DNA of 13,113 nucleotides from Parvularia atlantis (Eukaryota > Opisthokonta > Rotosphaerida): positions 1-13,113 of the forward strand of contig CALSCO010000280.1 of the NCBI GenBank assembly GCA_943704415.1, in the 5' to 3' direction. Below the pieces are notes generated by a model that saw nothing but the letters and a program-made list of their open reading frames with translations, made no database searches and was not told the DNA's origin. A program made the position numbers and the translations under genes. Positions 1 through 7,367 of the stretch are shown here, in pieces; positions within the stretch are counted from its first letter, which is position 1; every line of letters begins with the position of its first letter.

Positions 1-725
1 GATCTTGGGGGCGTCGAGCGCCTCGGCGATCACGTCGATCTGGTCGAGGGACGGCTCGATCATGAACAGCTGCGGGCCGTCGCGGTCCATGCCCGCCAGC
101 AGCACCGCCGCACCGAACGGCCGCAGGCCCGAGTAGAGCGTGTACGCCTGGACGTACATGGCGACCTTTTTTTGGCGCCGTGGCCGTGAGGGGCGACCCA
201 CTCGATGGCTGGGACGGACGGACGGGCGCACCTGCTCCACGAGCACCTTGGTCGGGATGACCGTGCGCAGAAAGTCGCGGTAGCGCTGCGCCTCGTCCTG
301 CGCGCGGTTGACGAGCGCGCGACCGTCAGCGACGAGGCCCGCCGTGGCCTGTGCGCGCGTTCGACGTGAGAAGGGCTGTGCGGGCGCGGGATCAGCAAAG
401 GGCGCGCACGACGCCAAAGTGCGTGTCGACGGTCTGGATGCGCCTGTTCGAGTGCTTGACGAGCAGTTTGGAGGCGACGAGCTTCTCAACGCCGAGCACG
501 ACGCCGTCCTTGCAGCGCACGCCGACGCACGTCCTTCGCGTTGCGCGCGTCGGCCGCGTCAGCACCCGTTCGCGAGTGGCGAGAAAAAAGGCCGTCGCCC
601 GCCACCGCCGCCGGCGCGCACCCGCTGTTGTCTACCGCCTTGGCCGCGTACTCGACCTGGAACACGCGGCCGTCGGGCGAGAAGGTCGTGCACGAGAGGT
701 CGTAGCCGGTGCCGATCGAGGTCAT
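1..725 (-). CDS. PSMA3: 20S proteasome subunit alpha-7 (PSMA3/Pre10), 3' end outside window
   Basis: Structural alpha-ring subunit of the 20S core proteasome (cytosol and nucleus). The spliced model has exons 622-725, 410-533, 232-348 and 1-165 (minus strand), joined by introns of 88, 61 and 66 nt, all with GTGCGC donors and AG acceptors. The phases close perfectly. The N-terminus [11 protein letters not shown]...[13 protein letters not shown] is the proteasome alpha-type signature. It is followed by [13 protein letters not shown], a [16 protein letters not shown] block spanning an exon junction, and [16 protein letters not shown]. The order and spacing match human PSMA3. The ATG at 725 is the conserved family start. 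About 150 residues are visible of the family's roughly 250; the C-terminus lies left of the window. Homology fades after FMIEPS near position 43 (see findings). The gene is divergent from the STIM-like gene, 123 bp away. Identification is secure; only the last 40 nt are uncertain. Confidence 0.95.
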
Positions 726-848
726 GGCTGAAGAAGGCGCACGTCAGCCCGTACGCTCGAGTTGTGCCTCAAACTGTAGCATGCGAGCCGCCCGCGCAAG
801 CAGCGCTCACATTGTAAGTTGAACTACTAGCGGGTGGCACAGCCGGCG
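726..848. promoter_or_regulatory. Shared divergent promoter region PSMA3 / STIM-like
   Basis: These 123 bp separate the two start codons and must contain both core promoters and both 5' leaders unless transcripts start inside the neighbouring gene. I see no clear TATA box. A short upstream ORF (ATG at 781, stop ending at 822, 13 codons) would lie in the STIM leader if transcription starts upstream of it. A GTAAGT string sits at about 814, but the only nearby acceptor would give a 29-nt intron, too short to credit. Confidence 0.5.
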
Positions 849-2863
849 ATGAAGGCACAAGCGCGGAACGTGCTCGCGCTGCTTCTGCTCGGCGCGGCGC
901 TCTGCGCGGCCGCCGCGGCGGGCGGCAGTGACGGCGGCGGCAGTGGCAGCGGCGGCGGCGTCGCGGCCGTGCTTGACGCGGACAGGGACGGGACGGTGTC
1001 GCAGTGCGTGCCGTCGCGCGACAACAAGCACCCGCGCAGCCTGCGTGACACGCGCACAGGGACGAGGAGATGGCCGTGGTCGACAAGCTGTACCAGTCGC
1101 TCGACATCGACCAGGACGGCGGGATCACGCCCGAGGAGCTGCTGCCGGCGGTGCGCGCACGTGACGCTGCCGTGAGCACGCGGCTGACGGAAGCCGGCGT
1201 GCAGGACCCGAAGAAGCCCGCGACGCAGCAGCAGCAGCAGCAGCAGGCGGCGGGCGCGAAGGGCGACAAGGGCGAGAAGGACGAGGCGGGCAAGGTCGGG
1301 TCGGACACGGACGGCGACGTGCAGATCACGCGCAACGAGCTCAAGGTGTTCTGGATGGCCAGCCCCGGTGCGCGCGCTCGGATGGCCCGGCAGCACGCGC
1401 CGACGCTGACCGGCCCCTCCACCGGCAGTGCGTACGTGGACGCGCGAGCAAGTGGCGGCGTGGCTCAGCACGGTCAACCTGGGCGAGTACCGCGAGCTCT
1501 TCCTGCGGCACAAGGTGCGCCCGGTCGCCGGCTCGCCGGCTCGCTCGCTGAGGCGTGCGGGCGGCAGATCGACGGGCGCCTCCTCCCGGCCCTCGCCATG
1601 GACAACGGCGCGCTGCTGCGGCGCGACCTGGGCGTGATCGACCCCGAGAAGCGGCAGGTGCGCACGCTCTCGTCTTTGTGGCCGCTGACAAGCACCGCGA
1701 CTCGCGCAGCTGCTCACGCTGGCGATCTTGCGCATGGTCTTTGGCGTGCCCACGCTGATCGAGCCGGCCTCGCGCTGGATCGAGATCACTGTCGGTGCGC
1801 GCTAGGGATGCGCCTGCCGAGAGTGCTGAACGATGTGTGAGCGCACAGCGGTCGTGTCGGTCGCCATCGGCGTCGGATCGTACCTGTACTCGGTGCAGCT
1901 GCGCAAGAGCCACGACGAGCAGGTTGCGCTCAACCAGCGCCTGAAGGAGGCGCAGTCGGCGGCGCACGGCACGGGTGCGCGCCTCGCCTTGTGGCGCGCG
2001 GCTGCTGCTGACGTGCGCTCGCGCGCGCGCACGCCCTCGCAGAGCAGCTGCTGAGCCGGCAGCTGCGCGACCTCTCGCAACAGGCCGAGACGACGACGAG
2101 CGAGGTGGCGCTGCGATGGCTACCGCCGCACGTGTTTGCTGACGCGTACGCACAGCTCGAGCGCATGCGCCGCGAGTCGGAGGACGCCGCGGTCGTGCGC
2201 GAGGACGTCAAGAAGCTGCAGGAGCTGCTTCAGGAGCAGCATGAGGCGCGGAAGCAGATCAAGGCGCGGCGCCACGCCTCACACGCTCTGTGCACCCGCT
2301 GACACTCGCGGCAGGCCTGGCTCGCGCGCAAGTACCAGCAAGAGGCGCGCATGTATACTGAGAGCTGGCAGCAGCTGTCGGCGCGGCTGTCGGCCAGCCG
2401 CTCGCGCGCGAACCAGGTGCGGCCACCGCCTGTGCGCAAAAAGGACGCTACCGGCCGCGGCAGATCATCGGCAACTCCAACCTCTTCTCCAAGTCGTCCA
2501 AGGCGCTCGAGCACACGAAAAGGGTGGAGGAGATCGAGATCGAGATGCAGTCGTGGCAGGTGCGCGGCGGCGCGGCTCGTCTGTCGCGCTCACGCCGCCG
2601 ACGCCGCCCTCAGACCGCCTACAAGCGCTTCCTTGAGGCGTGGCTGCCCGTGGCCGAAATGGGCTACATCAACGCGCCCGACCTGGGGCAGCGCCTGCGC
2701 GACCTCACCGCGCAGCAGAGCGAGCAGGCAGCGGTGGCGTGGCGTGGCGCTGCTGCGCCGTGCCGCGCGCTGACCCCGTCGCCTCGCACAGAGCACGGCG
2801 ACCGTCAGCAAGGCGCATCTGACCTCGCCGCAGTCGTCGCGCCTCGATCTCGGCAGCGGATGA
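849..2863 (+). CDS. STIM: STIM-like ER calcium sensor (EF-hand, SAM, TM, coiled coil, CAD/SOAR-like)
   Basis: Predicted ER-membrane Ca2+ sensor; animal STIM opens Orai channels when ER calcium falls. Exons: 849-1003, 1060-1150, 1205-1367, 1429-1514, 1568-1657, 1710-1794, 1849-1974, 2043-2104, 2156-2263, 2315-2416, 2464-2559, 2614-2733, 2792-2863. All phases close, giving 451 aa. Order: signal peptide (1 to about 24); EF loops at 43-54 (DADRDGTVSQDE) and 67-78 (DIDQDGGITPEE); seven Gln (90-96); degenerate EF loop at 116-127; SAM from W140 to about 207 (WTREQVAAWLSTVNLGEY); one TM about 219-239 with the STIM-like VVSVAIGVGSYLY; coiled coil about 243-322; CAD/SOAR-like 323-420 including MYTESWQQL, NLFSK and the EAWLPVAEMGYINAPDL end. 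Two junctions (1151-1204 and 2105-2155) are 3n introns that could also be read through, adding 18 or 17 aa. The protein stops soon after the CAD. No Orai gene is in the window. LETM1 was considered and rejected because of the SAM domain. Confidence 0.85.
1228..1248 (+). repeat. (CAG)7 microsatellite in STIM-like coding exon
   Basis: Seven CAG units encode seven glutamines (residues 90-96) in the linker between the second and third EF-like loops. Such a run is a likely site of length variation. Confidence 0.8.
2264..2314 (+). other. GC-AG intron in STIM-like gene
   Basis: This 51-nt intron begins GCGCGG rather than GTGCGC and ends CGGCAG, with a CTGAC branch motif at about 2299-2303. No GT donor at a workable distance joins the flanking exons. 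Splicing here joins ...KQIK to AWLARKYQQ in frame and keeps the helical coiled coil intact. Confidence 0.6.
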
Positions 2864-4579
2864 TGAGGGAGGAGGAGCTGTGGAAGGAATCTGGGCCACA
2901 CCCATCACACCCTTTCCATGTTTGGGGCGCGGGCTGGCATATCCTGTGGGTGCGAGCCACATGGCGCGCCGCTAGTGTGGGCTGGTGGGCTGTTCGGGTT
3001 TGGCACGGCCGCTGCTGCTGCTGCTGCTGCTGTGCCCCCTTGCATACGTGCCACCCCCCGCGGGCCTGCGCGCGGGCCGGAACGCAGGTGCGGCAGGACG
3101 TTTCACAACGCCCGTTTTTTTTCCTCGCTCCCTGCGTTGCCCGCGCTCGTGCGGCACGCGCGCGCGATGTGGCCGCCATCACCGCGATCACCCTCGTGCG
3201 CACGCCTTCGCCCTGCTGCTGCCACCGCGCCGCGCCGGTTGACCGACGCGCCGCTGATTGACGCGCACGCCCCGGCGGGCGCAAACGCGGCCTCAGCCTC
3301 AGGCTGTCTTTTCCCAGCCAGGCGCCCGTTCGCGCCCGAGATGCCTGCCTCCCACTCCTGCTGCGCTCTCTCTGGCTCGCGCGCCGTGCGCCGCTCCCGC
3401 CAGGCGCGCGATCTGGGGGCGCCTCCGTGTGCAACTGCCGGCGCCTGCCTTGGGGGTTGGGGGCCGGCGCGTGGCGTGACCTGGCGACGGCCCGCGTGGC
3501 CCCCCCCCCACCTATATCGGCTGCGCCTGCGGCTGCGGCGCTCCTGTGGCTCATTTTATTGCCGCACGTTCCAGCTGCGTGCCGTGCGCTGGCCGCTGCT
3601 ATCGCTGAGCACGCGCGCGCGGCCAGAGTCCCAGGGCTTGCGGAGTGGGGACAACTCCGGTCTGAGACACGCGGTTTCAGCCACTGGAATGCGATGCGCC
3701 GTCGGCGCGCAACGCCCCCGCTCGTGCGGAAGATACACTCTGCGCTGCGCAGTGTCGTTGCTGGAGCGGGCTGCGCGGGGGCGCGCCTGTCCGGTCCACC
3801 GCGCGGCCCACTCCGCCGCACGCGCACCGATCTTCCGCGTCCCCTTAATCTCCCGCTGCTCCCGCCGCCCGTCGCGACGCCTTTTTTTTCTCCGGAACAC
3901 CTTCTTTTTTTTTCTTCGCAAAGTCGCACGCGCTGCCGCGTGGCGCCTGCGCTGCGATGCCCGCGCCCGCGTCGAGCGATGTGCGCGCGCCCCGACGGCC
4001 CTTTCGCTGGCCTTCGCGCGACCTTTGTGCGCGGCGCGGCCGCGTGCGCGCGTCGATCGCTTTGCGCGCGCAACTGCAGCCCTCTTGGGCGGCTGGGAAG
4101 GGAATGGGAAGCGCACGCGTGTCAAAGAACGGCGCCGCCGCTGTCGCCTCTGTGCTTGTTGTACTGCCGCGGGTTTTGTGCTCGCTCCGCGCGGACCGTG
4201 CTCGTGCGCGTGTGCATCGCCGGGCGCGTCGTGGTTCTCGCACCCGCCGGCGCAGCCTGTCCAGCGCGGCTCACTTGTCGCCGTGACGGCAGTCGTTGGC
4301 AGCCGCCGTCAACAGGGGTTTCGCCTGTCAGACTTTGCTTTCGCTTCTTTCATTCCCTCGAGCGCGACTGCCGCCGCGATTAAGGGGCCGCGCCTCCCCG
4401 CACGTGCGCCCTTGCGCAGGGGCTGACGCCGCGCCCGTGCGCCGAGCAGGTACACGTTGACCGCCGCGCAACAACAAACGCCCCCGCGACCTATTTTCTT
4501 CCACCCGCCGCGGCCACCGGCATCCCTCGCCCCATCCGCCGCGGCCCCGCTGTGCCGCGGTGCACCGAGCAGGACGGCG
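2864..4579. other. 1.7 kb intergenic region, no supported gene
   Basis: This lies between the STIM-like stop and the first ATG of the WC-2-like gene. Long open frames occur on both strands (one plus frame of 502 codons, 2918-4426; one minus frame of 422 codons, 2805-4073). Their products are Arg/Ala/Pro-rich noise without recognisable motifs, as expected from stop-poor G+C-rich DNA. Texture differs from the genes: (CTG)7 at 3012-3032, T-runs at 3115-3122, 3882-3889 and 3905-3913, a C10 run at 3500-3509, and a TATA-like CTATATC at about 3512. It probably holds the upstream regulatory region and 5' leader of the WC-2-like gene. No tRNA fold was recognised. Confidence 0.6.
3012..3032. repeat. 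(CTG)7 microsatellite, intergenic
   Basis: Seven CTG units lie about 150 bp downstream of the STIM-like stop codon, outside any supported exon. Confidence 0.8.
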
Positions 4580-7261
4580 ATGCGCGCGTTCACGCCTGGG
4601 CAACCCGGCCCGCCGCCCGCCCTCACCGCACCACCACTGCCAGCGCATGTCGCAGCCGTCCTCGACCCGTTCGAGTGGGGTGCGCTCGCGGCGCGTGCTG
4701 ACGTCGTCGCGATGGTCGTCTCGGCCGCGGGCGGGCGCGTCGAGGCCGTGACGCCGGCCTGCGCCGACAGCTGGGGCGCAGCGCCGGCCGAGTGGCAGCA
4801 GCAGTGCCTCGAGAACTTTGTGCATCCGCACGACTGGCACCCGCTGCGCATGGCCCTCGACCGCCTCGCGCGCAGCAGCCTGGCCCGCGCGGCCCAGGGC
4901 ATCAGCAGCAGCAGCATCAGCGGCGGCGGCGGCGACACCAGCACAGGCAGCGGCATCAGCAGTGGGTTTCATGTGGCAACAGCGTCATCATCTTTGGCAA
5001 ACGCAGCTGCCATCGTCCCGCAGCGCTCCGAGCCGTTGCAGCCGCTCGACGTCGCCGTCAACATCGCCACGGGGTTCGACCGCTACGCCCGCGTCGTGCT
5101 GTGGGGGCGCGCGCTCGTGCCGCGGCCCGGTCCGGACATGGCCTCGCCGGACGACTTTCCCGCGCTGCTAATTGTCGCCTTTGACGCGTCCGACGGCGTC
5201 TCCCCGCCGGCACTCGCTGACCAGCCCGGACGCTTCGACATGGTCGTTAGTGCCGACAGCACCGTTCTCTTCGTCTCGCCGTTTGTCTTCTCGCCGCTCG
5301 GGTGGCGCCCGTGCGAGCTCGTCAACCGCGACATCAGCACCATTATCGCGACCAACGTCCAGACCGTCAGCACCGTCCTGCGTGCCATCACAGCGACCCG
5401 GGGGCGCGCCGACGGCATCGAGCGCAGCACCGTCTCCGTGCAACTGCAGCACCGGTGCGTGCCGCACTTGCGCGCATTCAAGTTTGTTTCGCCCCTAACT
5501 TATGGATGGTTCCACGCTCAGCGATGGCTTAAGTCGCTCGGCGATGCTGCTCATCCACCCGTGCCCCGTCTCGGCCTCGTCCGTGTCGCAGTACCTCGAG
5601 ATCATCGCGATCGTTCTCCCCGGTGCCGCGACGACGCAGCGTGTGAGCCCACCGACGATCGGCGACCTCGTGCACGCCTCGCCGACGCTAGAGCCGTACC
5701 AGCAGCAGCCGTCGTACCAGCAGCAGCAGCCGTTCCAGCAGCAGCAACAGCTCCAGCCGCAGCGCGCCATCAAGAGCGAGCCCGCGGGTGCGTGGACGGG
5801 CGATGACGCGGCGATCGAGCAGGCGCGGCGACGCTACCGCCCGGCGCGGCGCGTGACGCTCGTGAGCAACGACAGCCAACGTTCATCCTCGTCCTCGTCG
5901 TCGTCGTCGTCCACGCCGAGCGCGCGCCGTGTCTCTGCGAGTGCCTCGACCGCGACCTCGTCGAGCAACAGCTCCAGCAGCCGCGGCCGCAGCCGCAGCG
6001 GCGACGACGAGGTGCGCGCCAATCGACCGCGACCGCGAGCCGACTGACGGGTCCGCTCGCGCGCACGCCCAGCAGCGCAAGGCCGCCGGCAAGGTCGTGC
6101 GCCGCGCGGCGTCGGACGGGCGCGCGATGGACGAGCCTGGCACGACCGAGTTCATGTTCAAGCACACGCCTCATACCCGCGCGTACAAGGTGCGCCGTCG
6201 CGCCTCTCCGGTGCGCCATGGCTGACTGTGAGCGGCGCGCACAGCGGCTACCCGTGGTCACTGACAACAAGCAGTGCACGTCGTGTGGGACCTCTGTCAC
6301 GCCCGAGTGGCGGCGCGGGCCAGAAGGTTCGCGTGTGCCGCTTTCTTGTGTGCGCACTCGACACACGCCGACACGCGCTCGCACACACAGGGCCCAAGAC
6401 GTTGTGCAACGCGTGCGGGCTGCAGTACGCCAAGCTCGCCAAGGAGGACCCGCAGTTCGCCGCGGCGCTGGAAAGGCCAGCCTCCGCACCGAGCGACGCC
6501 GAGCACCGGTGGCACGCGCAGCAGAGCAGCAGGTGCGCCGGCGCCCGCTCTCGTAGCTCTTCGTCCTTATTGCGCTCGAAGCGTCTTTTCAAGACGAGGC
6601 ACGTCGCTGCCGACCTTCCGTGAGTGCTGCGTGCGCCCCGCAGATCCGTGCACTGACGCGACGAGCCGCAGCCGCTGGACCCACGGACGCGTTTGCCCAG
6701 AACCCGCACGAGCCGCTGTACAGCTTTGACGCGGGCCACGCCGTCGCGCACTTCCCGCACCTCTACGGCGGCGACACGGCGACCGACTGGGCGTCGCAGC
6801 TGTGCGTGCCAAGGCGGTGCGACACGGCTGGCTGACACGCATGCACGCGTGCTCGCGCAGACCGGCGATGCCCGTGCCCACCGTGCCCGTGACCTACCCG
6901 TGGCCGCGTGGGTGCTGCGCGCTTCGTGCGGTGCTCTTTGCTGACGCTCCGCGTGCGCACAGCTGCGAACGACCACCTCGCGCACGCATATGCGCATCCG
7001 GCACCGCCTTTCATGGACCCGTTTGCCCAGGCACGCGGCACTGCGCCGCGCCCGCACGACAACGCTCACACGCGCCGCTTGTCCAGCCCTTGAGCGACGC
7101 ACACATGGGCAGCGACGCGGCAATAAGCACATCACCCGGCGGCTTCTACCGCGGTGCGCAGCCTGTGTGCGCCTTTGCGTGCACTGCTCACACGTGCGCG
7201 TGGGTGCCGCGACGCAGAACATCAACAGCACGACCAGCCGCCGCCGCCGGGCCGGCCCTGA
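4580..7261 (+). CDS. wc-2: PAS-PAS-GATA transcription factor, white collar-2 type
   Basis: Predicted nuclear DNA-binding partner of a WC-1-type photoreceptor. Exons: 4580-5454, 5522-6011, 6073-6189, 6245-6326, 6391-6532, 6582-6619, 6672-6816, 6861-6907, 6963-7030, 7087-7153, 7218-7261; phases close to 704 aa. PAS1 is about residues 41-215, interrupted by a Ser/Gly-rich insert (about 107-128). PAS2 is about 218-330 (FDMVVSADSTVLFVSP; LQHRDGLSRSAM spans the first junction). Then come a Gln-rich stretch (about 352-372), a Ser run (about 412-422), and a GATA finger at C505-C530: CTSCGTSVTPEWRRGP joined to EGPKTLCNACGLQYAK, spacing CX2CX18CX2C as in WC-2. No LOV cysteine motif (GRNCRFLQ) is visible, so it should not bind flavin itself. 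The tail after the finger (LYSFDAGHAVAHF, FMDPFAQ, a Pro-rich end) is unfamiliar. Exons up to the finger are secure; junctions from 6533 onward are my best phase-consistent reading. Confidence 0.87.
5700..5756 (+). repeat. CAG-rich glutamine tract in WC-2-like gene
   Basis: Interrupted CAG/CAA runs encode Gln-rich blocks separated by PSY and PF, just downstream of PAS2. Such tracts are common in activation regions of transcription factors. Confidence 0.7.
7031..7086 (+). other. Probable GC-AG intron in WC-2-like gene
   Basis: This 56-nt interval starts GCACGC and ends GTCCAG. Removing it joins ...FMDPFAQ to PLSDAHMGSDAA in phase. Reading through instead reaches a stop ending at 7093. The same GCACGC donor occurs in the GTPBP1-like gene, where conservation demands splicing. 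Confidence 0.5.
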
Positions 7262-7367
7262 CGCCCCCTCTCCGCCCTCCCCGCCACCCTCGCCAGCGAT
7301 ACAGTGTTTCATTTTGCACCTTTGGACGGCACAGGCACGGCATAGACAGGTGCGGCGCGCGCGGCGT
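7262..7367. other. Convergent 3' intergenic gap
   Basis: Only 106 bp separate the WC-2-like stop codon (plus) from the YIPF6 stop codon (minus), so both 3' ends must form here and the 3' UTRs may overlap. A T-rich stretch lies at about 7306-7324. No gene is seen. Confidence 0.6.

Noticed and set aside
833-841. GGTGGCACA, resembling the proteasome PACE element (GGTGGCAAA) near PSMA3
   Set aside because: It has one mismatch, sits beside the STIM start rather than PSMA3, and is likely chance.
814-842. A 29-nt intron (GTAAGT...CACAG) that would extend the STIM start to the ATG at 781 in frame
   Set aside because: It is much shorter than any other intron here (shortest about 44 nt), and its donor does not match the local GTGCGY pattern; the ATG at 849 already gives a good signal peptide.
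849-2863. LETM1 or a generic calmodulin-like protein
   Set aside because: The SAM domain followed by one TM segment and a SOAR-like end is STIM order; LETM1 lacks a SAM domain and has its EF-hands on the C-terminal side.
2918-4426. 502-codon plus-strand open frame, and a 422-codon minus-strand frame (2805-4073)
   Set aside because: Products are Arg/Ala/Pro/Cys-rich with no conserved motif, and overlap each other antisense; stop codons are rare in such G+C-rich sequence.
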